A program made the position numbers and the translations under genes. Shown one piece after another: positions 15,001 to 30,000 of a stretch of DNA of 64,000 nt; the stretch's first letter is position 1, and every line of letters begins with the position of its first letter. Under the pieces are notes generated by a model, which was given only the letters and a program-made list of their open reading frames with translations, did not search any database and had not been told where the DNA came from. The DNA is from Paraspadella gotoi (taxonomy: Eukaryota > Chaetognatha). Location of the stretch: the NCBI GenBank assembly GCA_051294375.1, contig CM119267.1, positions 15,230,105 to 15,294,104 on the forward strand, written 5' to 3'.

Positions 15001-18000
15001 AATAAAATTTTATTAATTTTTGTCTAACTGCACTATAACACTAATAAATTTAAAATTTAAAATCATTATACTTACTGTGCTTGTGATAAAATTAAAGGAT
15101 CAATTAAATTACTTTATTGTAAATAGTAAGGCTAAAAAATATAAAAAATAAAGTTCTTAGTTTTTTAAAGTTCTTAAAATTCTAAAAAAATTTTTTCAAT
15201 CCAGTAAAAAGCAGGTGCACACTTTTTAGTCTCAATAAAAAATGCTGCTTTTATTATTCTTTTTTTATATTTTTTATATTTTTATTATAAAATTATTTGA
15301 AATATTTTGGTATTTACAGGAAACTATATAATAAGATTATTGGGAATTATATTATAAATCTTTAGATTATTAAGAATGATTTTAAATTTTATTTATTTTT
15401 TATTTTTTAAATGATATCAAAATAGATCTAGAAAAGAAAAAGATAAAATAGAGTAATCTTAAAAAAATAATTTGTAATATATACAAGTTGCACTCAAGAC
15501 TTTTTATTTTCTTTTAATTTTTATCCATTCAGAGAATAAATATATATTTATTCAAAAAAGAAATTCTAACTTTTAAAATTTGTATCTAAATATTCTGTGA
15601 GTCCGTTATCTACACTCTACAGCATATATTTTTTTAGGTCGCAAGTCATTATGGAAATAAAGAAGCTTGTGAATTACTTTTGAATCATGGTGCATCTCCA
15701 GATATAATGGCTGACAATGGTTATACTGCATTACAGTAAGTTCATTAAAAAAACTTTTTCTAATCAAGTTTCAAAAAATACAATTTAACTTGTTACTATT
15801 CAACTCAAGGACAACTTATTGATACATATTTTTATTCACATCTCTGTATATAAATTTCTATATTTTTGGATTAAATCAAGATATATTATTATAAAATAAA
15901 AATAATACATACAAATGTAAGAGAGTAACTGGGGTCCTAAATAAAGGGTTTACTTTTTTATAACCAGCCTTAATTCACCAATGTAAGAAAGTAACTGGGG
16001 TCCTAAATATCCCTTTTTGAAAATCTTTTGGGAAATTTAAATTTATTAAAATGGATTCTGATAAAGATTAAAAAGTTAATATTATAAATTTTAAAAATTT
16101 GAATGATAAATGGGTTAAAATTTGAAAAAACCTTAAGAAATCATCATCATCATCATCATTCTATAAATTTGATATTTTTTATTCATTTTTGTAAACAAAT
16201 CATTAAAATTTCAAAAAGTTGTAATAATAACCTTCATCTAACTTTTAAAGCTTTATCAAAATCCAATAAAAAAAATAATATTTACCCCAAAAAATTTAAC
16301 TATAAGTAAATCTTTATTGAAATAGTTTGAATTTTGATTTCAACAACGATTTTTTTAAATGAAACTTTTTAATTTACTTAATGAAAGAGTCATCGTCCAT
16401 TTACTTACAACTGCATTCTGCTATTTAAAACAAATTTTTCATGATTAATTAATCTGACCAAAATAAATTTAAAATTTTTCTTTGTGTAATTAAAAATTAA
16501 AATAATAAGTTTTACTTATCTTGTTCAGTGTGTGCTGCAAGAAAAGCTTTCAAAATATTGCTGAACTATTGTTAAGACATGGGGCATCTGCAAATGCTTC
16601 TTCATTAAATGGTATACATCCTATCCATCTTGCCACTGAAAATTGTCCTCGTAAAATGGTAGAACTATTACTTGATCATGGTGCAACTAGCAACGCCAAA
16701 GCAAATAATAATCTCACTCCCATGCATCTTTGTGCTCAAAAAAATAAAGTTGATGTTGCTGCATTAATTATTTCTCATGGGGCAAAAATTGACAGTTTAA
16801 CCAAAGCTGGATATAGTCCTCTAGCTACTGCATGCTATTTTGGGAACACCGATATGGTTTGTTATCTTTTACAAAATAAAGCAACAGTCAATTCTATTAA
16901 TAAAAGAGGGCAAACACCATTACATCTTGCAGCAAAAAAAGGTTATGGAAAAATAGTTGAAGTTTTACTTCTGAATGGATCTTTTCCTAATGCACTAGAT
17001 AACGAATCGAACTTAGCTTTAGATTTAGCCAAGGAATCCAAGAATACCGACTGCATCAACTTACTTTCTGCTTTAACTCAGAAAAAAGAAGATGTAAAAT
17101 TAGATATAACACCTTCACTCGAAAGAGCTGAAGAAATAGTATTACAGCAAGAAGGAAATTTAAAAGAAATACAAAAAGAAAAAGTTTCGAAAGAAGAAGA
17201 ACCAATAATTTTTAAATTAGTTGACAAACTACAGGAAAAATCGGATAAATGGACGCCACTTCAGGCTGCAGCTAAGTATAATAAACCAGATGTAGTAAAG
17301 ATTTTACTTTCTAGAGGATCTGACCCAAATGAAGTTGCAAATGGTTTAACTCCCCTCTTAGTTGCATCCCATTATAATCATGCAGATATGGTACAACTGC
17401 TAATAAATATGGGAGCAAATTTACAAATTGGAACTTCAAAGTCAAAACATTCTCCACTTCATATTGCAGCTGTCAAAAATCATGTAAAAACCGCTAAAAC
17501 ACTTTTAAGTGCAGGTACTGATCCAAACTTGACCTGTAAATTTGGCACAACACCGCTACACCAAGCAGCCAAAAATGGAAATCCAGATATAGTCCGATTA
17601 CTGATAAATGAAGGAGCAAATGTTAATGTTCAAGCTTTAAATGGGTCATCACCAATACATATGTGTGAAAACAACTTGAACATTTTACATATCTTGATTG
17701 AGGCTGGAGCAGATATCAACATGCAAACTAAATCAGGTTATACTCCACTTCATTCTTATAGTTATTGGGGTAATTTAGAGGCGGTAAAGTATTTGATTTC
17801 AAAACAAGCTGATTTGGATAAGAAAACAAAACGTGGCAGCACCGCTCTTCACTTAGCCACTTTACATGGTTACACTGATATTGTAAAGATTCTTGTAAAA
17901 AATAAAGCGAATACTAATATTAGTGACAATAATAAAAAGACTGCTCTTGATTTAGCTATAGCTAATGAACACCTGCAAATCATTATGATATTAAAAGATA

Positions 18001-21000
18001 TAACAGAGAAGAAGATTGAAAAAGAAGAATTAAAAAATGAATACACTGGAATTGCAGACAAAGAGGAGGTTGCAACAGAAATTTTAGATATTTCTGATGA
18101 AGTTGTCGTGCAAGAAAAACCTATTGACGAATATGAGCAAAAGATGATGCTTGCCATAGAGAAATTGAAAGAAAATAAAGATAACTATAGTCCTATGCAA
18201 ATTGCTTCAAAGTATAATCGAACTGATGTAATTAAGTTTTTAATTGAAAGAGGGTCAGATGTGAATGAAAAAAATAGACAAATTACTCCTCTGTTCATAG
18301 CAAGCCACTATAATAATCTTGAAACTGTTAATCTTCTTTTGAAAAATAATGCATCTCAAGATATACCAACATTGCAAGGAATGTTACCATTACACTGTTC
18401 TGTTAAAAAGGACAACATTGCAGTCGTAGAAACACTTCTTAAAGCGGTAGGTTCCCGGAGATATTTGAGAATCTCAGAATGGGATGACATTAATCTATAT
18501 TATTTTTACTTGCATCAAAATTTTAATTTTTAACCGGATTTGCTATCAGCAGATTCTGGCTCTATATTTTAATTTGTTGGTCTGTCGGTCTGCCCCCAAA
18601 AGCTTGTTGGTAAATCACTTAGAAAACTAATTGTCTATCTGTGCCTTCTTAGCTTTAAACACCAATTACTTATAATTGGATGGATCATTTATAATCATTT
18701 TTTTAATTTTTTTCTTTTTGATATGAAATGTGAATGCATGCTACAAAACAACAACAACAAAAATAAAAATCATACTAACCTCAACCACCATAACTACCAC
18801 AAAATCTACAAACACAGTAAGGACAATTTTTTTAATGCTTGAGTTTGAATAATTTTGAGAGAAAGGTTTTTTAAAAAAATATTTCTATAGATTTGTAAGG
18901 AATCTTTCATTGCTCTGCAAGTATAGGTAGAGCAACTCAATACACCATTTTCATACAACATTAGTCCTTCTTTCTGTCCTACATGCATTTTAAATGATCA
19001 TAAGTGAGATAATATTACAATTGAAAATAAGGAGATGTACAATAAGATGCAGACGTTGCATATTATATGATTGTGCAATGTGCAGTCATATAATCTCCTG
19101 CAAATAAAATTACACAGTAATTTTGTATTGTCACCACCTAAACATGCAGTCAAAGAGTTAAATATAAGTAAAAAATAAGTAAATAAGCCAAATTAATAAA
19201 AATTGTAAAATTATTTGTCTTATCATATTAAATTAAATTTTAAATAATATAGAAATTTAAATCTATAAATAATTTTATTTAGTATTTTATACTAAAATGG
19301 AAAGAAGGATGTTAGAGGGAGCATCTTCACCACAGAGGTTAAAAATACTTTCTGCTGTAGATTTCTACTTTGATATTAAACAATAATTATTATTCCTGTT
19401 AGACAATTAGTTTGAATTATAATTATATTTTGAGAGAGAATTATGCCAAGTGGTAGCTTTATATAATGATTTGGAATTATGTCATGAGCCAGAATATTAT
19501 CAGATGTCAAATAAAGACTAGTTGGAATTATGTCATAACTCATAATTATGTTATTAGTCTGATATTTATCATAAGTTAAAATATAGACCAACTAAGGAGT
19601 TAGAATCAGGGTCACGAGTTGAAATCTGTTATCTGTTTAAAATTAAATAATATTTTGAATTTAAAAAATATCATAATAAATATTAATATCATAAATATTA
19701 CTTTTCAAATTGACTTAATCTAATTCAGTAATATCCAAATATTTGTCAGCAGGTGTGACATTGTTTACTCAAAATATTTTTATTCTCCACTACTGAAATT
19801 TTTTTTAAACTTTTCTTTTTTTATAAAGGGAGGAAATCCGAATGCTAAAACAAAGACTGGATTACAACCAATTCATTTTGCAACTTCTTCCCAAATGATA
19901 CACATGCTAAAAAAAGTGGGTGCTGATGTTAATTCTTTGGCTTCTAATGGCCTTACTCCTTTACATTTATGTAAAAATATACCTTGTATTGAAACTCTTA
20001 TAAGTTATGGAGCTAATATAAATGCTTCAACACTAAGTGGTTATACCCCTCTTCATAGTCAAGTATACAATGGCAAGCAAAAACTGGTAGAAGCACTGAT
20101 TGTAAATGGAGCCACTGTAGATTCCATAACACAAAGAGGATTTACTAGTCTTCACCTTGCAGCAATCAAAGACTATCCAGAAATTCTTGAAATCTTATTA
20201 AGAGAAAATGCAAATTTTTATTCACTTGATAATTCGGGGGCTTCTGCTTTAGACATTGCTCAAAAATTGGGTCACAAGCAAAGTAAGAAGGTGCTTAAAA
20301 GAGCAACGGACCTGCATATCAGAGAGACTTATAAAGATAACCGAATAAAAAAAGATACCTGCGTTCCAGAACAAATAATTCATGAAAAATTGCTCCCCGA
20401 AGATGAAATTATTCCAGTAAAGAAGAGTGAAGTCATGAGTTCTTTTAATTATTCTGAATTTGAAGAAAATAAGAAAGGACAACTTTTATCAATTTTAGAT
20501 GGCCCAGAACTTCGAGCTGGATTATTTAAAGGCTATGAAGATGTACCACCAGAATTGCTAAAATTAGTAATAGAATTAGAAAAGACAAGTCATCAGGAAT
20601 TTACACCATTGCATGTAGCAGTTAAATTAAATAATGTTGATCTTTGCGCTCTTCTTTTAAAAAGAGGAGCAAATATTGGTGCACGAGCTAAACACGGTCT
20701 TGCTTTATTACATATTGCCGCCCATTATAATCACTGTGAAGTTGCTCAGTACATCCTCTCTGAAGGGGCATCACCAAATGTTGCAGCATCCAATGGTTAT
20801 CGACCACTGCATACTGCCTCAAAAAAGAATGGCATGGAAATGGCAGTCCTTCTTCTGAATCATGGAGCAGATCCTAATGCTGAATCAAACACAGGAATGT
20901 CTCCACTGCACTTGGCCAGTCTAGGAAACCATCATGATATGGCAAGACTCTTAATCAAAAGAGGAGCTAAAGTTAATTTTGAATCTAAGAATGGATTGAG

Positions 21001-24000
21001 ACCATTACATCTTTCTGCTCAAGAAGGAGGATTAGAAACTGCTGCTTTATTGTTGCAGCATGGTGGCGTGATTGATGCACAGACTAAGGCTGGTTACACA
21101 CCGCTGTTAGCATCAGCTCATTTCGGTCAAGTTGAAGTTATAAGCTTTTTGCTGAAACAGGGGGCATCTGTTCATGCCAAAACAGATAAAGGATGGACAG
21201 GGTATCATTTAGCTGCTGAAAATGGGCATGAGGAAGTGATCAATATTCTTTCAAAAACAGCTATGCCCATGGATCAATGTGATTGCAATGGAATGACACC
21301 TTTGGACATTGCTAATCAAAGTGGAAACAGTAATATTATAAATTTTTTAGAAAGCGCAACAATTGCCCCTAAACCAACTTTTCCAAGTGCACAAAGTGCT
21401 GGTGGTGATTTCAGCCCGTTGCACAAAGCATGCATGGAAGGAGATAATGATTATGTTTTACAGCACCTAAAAATTGAACCAGATTCAATTGGCCCAAATA
21501 ATCTAAACAGTTTGCATTTAGCAACCCATTATGGACATCAAAATGTGGTTGAAACCCTGCTTGAGCATGGTGACTCATCTGCAATTTCAGCAACAACCAA
21601 GAATGCATTTAGTCCCTTGCATATTGCAGGTGAGAAAAAATGATTGCTGTGAATACTTGTACATACCTGCTACAGATATCTCTTCTACTTGACTTTGTTT
21701 TACAGCTAAAAAGAATTTCTTTGGAATTGCCAAAACTCTGGTATCAGCAGGAGCACCTGTAAATGGGCGATCTAAGGGCGGTCTTACAGCTTTACATTTT
21801 GCTATAGAAGGGAGAAATGCAAATTTTGTAAAACTCCTACTTGAAAATGGAGCATCAGTGAATCAACAGGCAGACAATGGACTTCATGGCCTTCATCTCT
21901 GTTCTCAGCAAGGATTAGTAGATATAGCAGATGTTCTGTTAAAATATAATTCTGATGTCAATCCTGAAACAAAGTCAAAATATACTCCTTTGCATACTGC
22001 AAGCTTTCTAGGTCAAACAAAAATGGTTGAATTTTTAGTTAAAAATGGAGCATTAGTGAATTCTCAGACAAAAAGAGGAAAAACAGCACTTTTTCTAGCT
22101 TCTGAACGAGGATATACCAAAATTGTTTACTGCTTACTCAAAAATAAAGCTTCTGATATTTTTGATAAGAATGGTAAAAGTGCTCTGGCAATAGCAAATA
22201 TTCAAGGAAACAATAATGTTTATGAACTTCTAAAAAAATTTAGCTTTGTAGAAAACTATGGTAATATGGAGCCTGGAACAGAGAAAGACAGAGAAATGAC
22301 TAACAAATATGACCCAAATAAGTATAAAAAATATCCCCAATTTTCTGAGCTTCATTCGGCATGCCGAAATGGCTATCTTTCTACAGTAAAAAAATTACTA
22401 GATCAAGGAAAGGATCCAAATGAAAAATCCAAGCATGATTTAACACCTTTACATATTAGTGTCCATTATAACATGCTGCACATAATTAATATTTTATTAG
22501 AACATGGTGCAAATCCAAATATGAAAGCTCAAAATGGGTATACGCCCCTTGCTATAGCATGTTCAAATAATCAGGTTCAAGTAGCAAAATCTCTTTTAAA
22601 CTATGCTGCAGATCCTGATGCAGCATCAAATAAAGGTATAACCCCCCTAATGTTAGCGTCTAAAGAAGGCAGTGTACATTTAGTAAAAACTTTACTTGAA
22701 AACAATTTAAAAAAACCTAACATTAATAAACAAGCTAAAAATGGTGTTACAGCTTTGCATCTCTGCTGCCAGGAAGATAATTTACCAGTAGCTCATATTT
22801 TAGTGGAACATGGTGCGGACTTTTCTGTAAAAACAAATGCCGGTTATGATCCAGTTTCCACCTGTTCACATTTTGGAAGCATCAACACATTAAAGTTTCT
22901 GTTAAAAGTTGGATGTCCTGTTAATTCCACAAGCCGTAAAGGAAGAACAGCTTTAATGGAAGCAGCAGAACAGGGTCATGGTGAGGTGTGTAACTTACTT
23001 CTAGATAATGGTGCGTTTCAGAACTCTGTTGATGATAATTTTGAAGATGCTTTTTCTATAGCAAAAAAGAATCAACATAACAATATATGTAATTTAATAA
23101 TACCTGATGAAGAAGTAAAAGTTTATCCTTTAGAAGGTGAAAATTTTTCATTAGAATCTTTGGAACAAGATACAAGTTCTGAATCTTCAAATATTGCTGA
23201 AATTTTTGGATACCTAATAAGTTTCAATGTAGATTCTAAAGGAGCTGCAATGCATGGGAGGCAACATGGTAATTTTAATATTGTAATTCCCCCAAAAGCG
23301 GTAAAAATACCAACAAGAGTTACTTGTAAACTTGTCAATATAGAAAAATTAAGTAATCCACCAAATCTTAAATATGCAGATGATTTTGCTTGCAGAATTA
23401 TAGAAATGGGGCCTTCTTTAATGACATTCAATGTACCAGTTATGATTGAAGTCCCTCACTATGCATTGATAAATTCTTCTCAAAGAGAATTAATAATTTT
23501 GCGGAACAACCGTGATGGATCTTGGCAAGAGCACAATTTAAAGCCAGATGATCAGGATTTAAATCAAACTATTGCATGGTATTCAAAAGCAAAAGCAAGA
23601 AATTTATTACCTAAAAATAATTTTAGACAAAAAAGCATTTATATATTCACAAAAGATTTTCCCCAATATTTTGCAGTAGTATCTTGTTTAAGACAACAAC
23701 CAATTGTGTTAGGTCCAGAAACAACAGTGATTACCTCACAGATTGACCCAAATGTGACGCTGTCTTTTCCCAAAAAAACACTATTAGAAAAAACAAGAAC
23801 AAATATGAGAGTTCAAAAAACTGACAAAAATGTTCAAAATATTTCTCAAGAGGATATCGTTCTGTCACCAATTATAATGTTTGATCCTCCGATAGATATG
23901 GCACCAAAAAAGAAAATGATATTGACTCTTCCACTAAATAAGGCCTCAGTACCAATACAAGATAATCCAAAATTAATTTCTTTGGAGAATGGACAATGGA

Positions 24001-27000
24001 AAGAGATAGGTCAATTTAAAGGATTTCAACCTGAAAAAACTAATGTTGCAAGCTTTAAATGTGAGAAAATTACATCAAAAATGTTTGCAATAGCTACTAA
24101 ATCTAACATTAATTCATCACAAATAGCTTATAACATCGACAAATCTTTCTCATCTATACCATTCTTTGCTAGTTTTGTGGTTTACATAAAGAAAAATGAA
24201 GAGAAGGATGCAGATTTGCATATTTTATGCTCATTAAATGATAAAACCGATCATGCTGAAGAATCAAAAGAAAACTTTTGGGAGGTAGCAAGAAGTAAAG
24301 AATTAGAAATAACTACTAAAAGTTCTTTTCATATTAAATTAGAAGGTAATCTTCAGAGCAAACAGGGTGATGCAATACAACTTTTATCATTTAATCCATT
24401 TCATAAAAATCGGATACATACAACAGTTGAAATGAAAAATCCTGCCTTACCACCTGTAGCAAAAATATTGTTCTATGAAGAAGCAGATACAGCTAACTTA
24501 TTACCTTTTAGTAAACTTGAGATTCAGATTCCAGAATTTCTTGAAACAGAACCATTAAATTCAACTAAAGATATTTTGAAGCAGATGAAACCTACACAGG
24601 AACAACCTGAAATATCATCCAAAAATAAAATTTCAGATGATAAAATTTTAGAAATAACAAAAAATAAAGATGTGACCTTGGCAGAAAAAGAATTAAATAC
24701 ACAGAAACTCCCATCAGTAAATTTATATATGGTTGAACGAGAAGGTGTTCAAGAGATAGTTATGCTGGAAGATAAAACAGAAAATATAGTTAAAAAATCT
24801 GTAAAACCGACGTCAACATCTCAAATATTTGAAGGAGAGAAACAGAAAATATCTTCTGATTCAACAGATAAAGATACTGGTAATGATCAGAAAACATTGC
24901 CAATTCATATGACAGATGAAAAAACCGTTATTTCTAATGAACAGAATCAAATTCAAAACGAAATTCAGAATGAAGATGAAAAAGATTATGCAATCATTAA
25001 TTCACAAGAAATTAAAAAAATTATACCCCAACTTCATATGAAAAATATGGTTGAACGAGAAGGTGTTCAAGAGATAGTTATGGTGGAAGATGAAACAGAA
25101 GATATTATCAAAAAATCTGTAGAAACGACATTAACATCTCAAGTATTTGAAGGAGAGAAACAGAAAATATCTTCTGATTCAACAGATATAGATACTGGTA
25201 ATGATCAGAAAACATTGCCAATTCATATGACAGATGAAAAAACCGTTATTTCTAATGAACAGAATCAAATTCAAAACGAAATTCAGAATGAAGATGAAAA
25301 AGGTTATGCAATCATTAATTCACAAGAAATTAAAAAAATTTTACCCCAACTTCATATGAAAAATAAGGTTGAACGAGAAGGTGTTCAAGAGATAGTTATG
25401 CTGGAAGATAAAACAGAAAATATAGTAAAAAAATCTGTAAAACCGATGTCAACATCTCAAATATTTGAAGAAGAGAAACAGAAAATATCTTCTGATTCAA
25501 CAGATATAGATACTGGTAATGATCAGAAAACATTGCCAATTCATATGACAGATGAAAAAACTGTTATTTCTAATGAACAGAATCAAATTCAAAACGAAAT
25601 TCAGAATGAAGATGAAAAAGATTATGCAATCATTAATTCACAAGAAATTAAAAAAATTATACCCCAACTTCATATGAAAAATATGGTTGAACGAGAAGGT
25701 GTTCAAGAGATAGTTATGCTGGAAGATAAAACAGAAAATATAGTCAAAAAATCTGTAGAAACGACGTTGACATCTCAAATATTTGAAGGAGAGAAACAGA
25801 AAATATCTTCTGATTCAACATATATAGATACTGGTATTGATCAGAAAGAATTGCCAATTCATATGACAGATGAAAAAACTGTTATTTCTAATGAACAGAA
25901 TCAAATTCAAAATGAAATTAAGAATGAAGATAAAAAAAATTATGCAATCATTAATTCACAAGAAATAAAAAAAATCATACCCCAACTTCATATGAAAACT
26001 GTTAAGATTGAAGAGGAAACAGAGCAAAATCAACCAAAATCTGAAAAAGTGCTATACACAGAAGCTTTTTTTGATGAATCTGAAGACGATTTCATATCAG
26101 AACCAAACAAGAATGAGGAAACAAAATTATCAATTGTGAATAAAGATTTTGATTTAGAGCCTTTAGGTGAACTTTCATTAAAAGATGGCCCAAAAAAAGG
26201 AATAGCTAAAGATATTATACTTAAAAAACCTGAAACAGAAATTAATGAAATATTAGAAGTTTTAATTAGTGAGCCGGTTTCACAAAGTAGAACTGCCAAA
26301 GAAAGTAGTAAAAATGTTTTTCAAGAAAATGTGCAATATGCTAATGATTTAAATATTGATTATTTTGGTGGAAAAACCCAAAAAATTGTAACAGATATAC
26401 CTGAAGAGATGGCAATGGTTAATAAAATTTCACTTCCTGAAAAAATGATGGAGCCGCAACAAACTGAGATAGCATTAATTGAACATGTTCAATTAGATAC
26501 TGAGTTCAGTACTGAAACAAAAAATATACCAAAGTCTACCACCCTACCCATTGAAAGTATGTTAACCAGAAAAGAAAATGAATTAGAAGATAAACTAGAT
26601 TATAATCAAGACATAAAAATTAAAATCAATAATACATTAAAATCAGTCCACACTACAGATTCCCAAGCTATAAACTCTGATAAATTTCAGGATGATCTAA
26701 ACCATGATATTGTAAGAGAAGTCGAGACAATCAATCAACTTGAACCGCAAGAATCTAAACTCACATCTCAAGAAAATATTAAACTAACAACTACAGTTTC
26801 CGAAAGTAGTTTAATTACAGATATTTGCAATAAAGATTTTTTAAATACTAAATTGAGAGTTGATAAGCCTCAGCTGGAGGAAAAAATTTTCATTGAAAAA
26901 TCTGTTTCCAATGTAAGTTCAATTGATTCTAAAACAAACAAAGCTGAACAAATAACAGAGAGCATTGAATTAAGTTATAAACCTGAAAGCAAATTGATAG

Positions 27001-30000
27001 AGGAAAAACCTTCCTTTATAGCTCAAAAAAGTTTGTCTTCCATAAATGAAAAAATTCAATGTAACATAATTGAACAAGGAATCAACGAAAACGCAGAACC
27101 TCTTGAAAAAACTGAAATGGTGATCTTAGATTCAGATAAAAAACAAATTAAGTTTACTGACAAGGAAAATAAAATTTCAGCTCTCCAAGAACATATATCA
27201 AAAGATTTTCAATCTAAATCAGAAAATAATAAGGATACATTTATCAATAAATGTTTGGATATTACCTCCAATAAAATAGTTAACAAAATTGGAAAAAATA
27301 CCGATGAACCAATTATAAAAGTAATTCAGGAAGATGAGTTGGAAACAAAGATTGAAGTTCAAAATAAACCAGAAACTTCTATTGTGGATATTATCAATGT
27401 TAAAACACCAGTTGGGATAATCATAAAAAAGCCAAATGAATGTGAATCATCATCTATGACAATAAAATCGTCTTGTGAACAACTTGATAACACTCTTTCT
27501 GAATCTAATAATAATGAAGCAGAAAACAAAACCAAAATATCTGAGTTAATCTCTGAAGAAATTATAATACCAAGCACTCATGATAAAGTAAACGCTCAAA
27601 AGCTTGAAAGGGAAATCATAATACCACAACTCGAGAATAAAAGTTCAGTTGAATTTATAGATTTTGAAAATATTTCCAATGTAGATAATACAAATAAAAT
27701 AGTGACTACAAATAAGCCTGCTATGAAACCTATCCAAGAAACCACGATGATGATAACTAAAATCGACCAGATCCCAGATATAGTGTTAAAGGATGGGCAA
27801 AAAGATGAGGAGAATAAAGAACCCAATTTATTAATTAAACCAATCTCAAAACAACCTGTGAGTAGTTCCTTTGAGGTAGATCATCCTGATTATAAGACAT
27901 CAAACTTGGAAGAAAATCAACTTGTGGAACCATCATCTAAAATTACTAGTAAGAGTAATATTTTAAATCAAGATACAAAATTAAGTACTGTAGATATGTT
28001 AAGTGTAACATCTGAAACTGAGGATGAAGATATTGAGGATGATGATAGAATATTAAATGTGCTTGATGAAGAGCAACTAGCTTTACTTAATAAATTTACA
28101 GCTGCAACAAATGAAAATGATGTTACTGAAGAGGATATTGCTAATCTAGAAATACTGGAGTTATTTTTATCAAATATGCAAGAATCTCTTGAGTCTTCAG
28201 TAGATTGCTCATTAAAAAAAGTAGACCAATTTGACGAATCTAACTTATATGATATTGAAATACAAAAGCTTCAGAAGGCAATTTTAGTGGCAGAAGAAGC
28301 ATTAGATGCTTCTTCAGCAATTCCATTAACTATTGAATGTTGGTCTAAAGAGCTTGATGCAGATCTAAAACAAGAGATCCCTCCTAAGTATGAACCAATA
28401 GAAAGGGAAGAAGAAGAAACCACAAACTCATCAGTGAACAAAATGTTTTTAAAAGAACAACGTAATTATGATCAAGAATTTGAAGTCATACGCGTTAATC
28501 AGTTAGCAAGTATTGCTCAATTAGCACAACAAGAACAACAAAAACGGTCATTAAAAAAATTAAGTCAAAAAGATGATATAGTAGATGAGTCCGATATTTG
28601 TACAGCTATTAATGTTGAAAAGGAATCTAAATTATATTCTTTACAAGATAAGGAAAGTGATAAAGACTTAGATAAAGAGAATGAGCATAAACGGAAAATT
28701 CGAGCTCAATCTACGAGCAAAGTATTAGAAAGTCACACAGAAGAAAAAAAAGGAATAAAAAATATACAAGATCGAAGTGTGAGAGCAAGATCACATGAGG
28801 CTGTAAGTGAAATGGAAGAAACCCTAAGCCAGATATTTGCTAAAGCTTTAACTCTTTCACAAGATATGATATCAGATAAGGTCATGACAGATGATAGAAT
28901 AATATCTGAAGATATAAAAGAAAAAGAAAATATTGGGGATCAAGATGGTCCTCAAGAATATCCTAAGGAAGGATTAAACTTAAAGCAAGAAAAGCAAGAA
29001 AAACAAAATGAAGCGATGAAACCTGACTATATTAATCAACTTGAAAGCACTAAGCTCAATAACACTATAAATGAAGAATTAGGAAAGTCTCAAAAAGAAG
29101 TTTTGATTAAAAATATGAAAGTTGAAATACCAAAAACTGAAGAGGGAGTCCAAAAACCAGTGAAAGAAGATTCTTCCAAACCAACAAGAATGGTTGACAA
29201 AGAGTTAGAGACAGTTGAAATAAGAAACTCAGAAAAAAGTGAAAGCCTAATTACAAAAGATAAAAGCATACAGAAAAATAATATTATAAATCAAGAATTA
29301 AGAAAGTCTGAAAAAGAGGTTTTGATTAAAAATATGAGTCTTGAAACACCAACAACTGAAGAAGGATCTCAAAAAACAATTCACAAAGATTCTTTTAAAC
29401 CAACCAAATTGCTTGAAAAAGAATTGGAGACAAATGAAGTAGGTGACAAAAATGAAAGTTTAATTGCAAAAGATGGGAAATGGCTTGTAGATCAAGGTGA
29501 ATTTAATCCTGTACAAAAAGCAAAATTTATTCAGCCATCGCCATCTAGAAAATTTGGATACCTTACTGATGATGAACGTAAAAAATTACCAAAAGAAGCA
29601 ATAGAAACAATGGAAGATGATTGGTCTAATCTTGTTAAAGATGCAATAAGCTCTAGTTATAACGAGTGTCAAATGAAAGGCGGATCCTCACGAGATTCTC
29701 CTAGTCAAGAGATATCTGAAGAGTGGTGTCAACTAATTAATGAAAGCATTCAAGAAGCAAAAAATGAAATTGGTCAAGAAACTGATGATACTGATCAAGA
29801 TGACTCATTAAAATGTATTGTAAAAATGGATAATTCTGAAATAGAAAATGATGGGGATGAAACTGGAGATTCATCTAATGATATTATTAAGCACATGATA
29901 GATGTTCAAACCAATGAAGTTGAAAAAATAAGTCGAATGAAAGAATCTATAATTCAGCAATTAAAAGAAAAACAAGAACTTTTGAAACAGATCGAGGAAG

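Larger units (their letters stand above)
3583..23110 (+). other. Expanded ankyrin region: 16 super-blocks of 7-8 ankyrin repeats
   Basis: Most blocks open with a conserved amphipathic cap of the type E-I-hydrophobic-x-x-L-x-K-L-x-x-K followed by a YTPLQ-like repeat start. Caps lie near 3583, 4462, 5713, 6502, 7555, 8329, 9301, 10087, 11020, 12034, 13540, 17201, 18140 and 20547. The last two blocks (near 21410 and 22340) start without a clear cap. Blocks mostly close with a DNNG-type repeat and an acidic, low-complexity linker. Many blocks contain one shortened repeat ([14 protein letters not shown], about four residues missing) at the same internal position, which shows descent by tandem duplication. 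I estimate about 120 repeats here; the count is by eye from block length divided by 99 bases. Confidence 0.85.

Noticed and set aside
28060-28220. Possible death domain in the ankyrin tail
   Set aside because: Helical, acidic sequence, but without the death-domain pattern; I could not align it to one.
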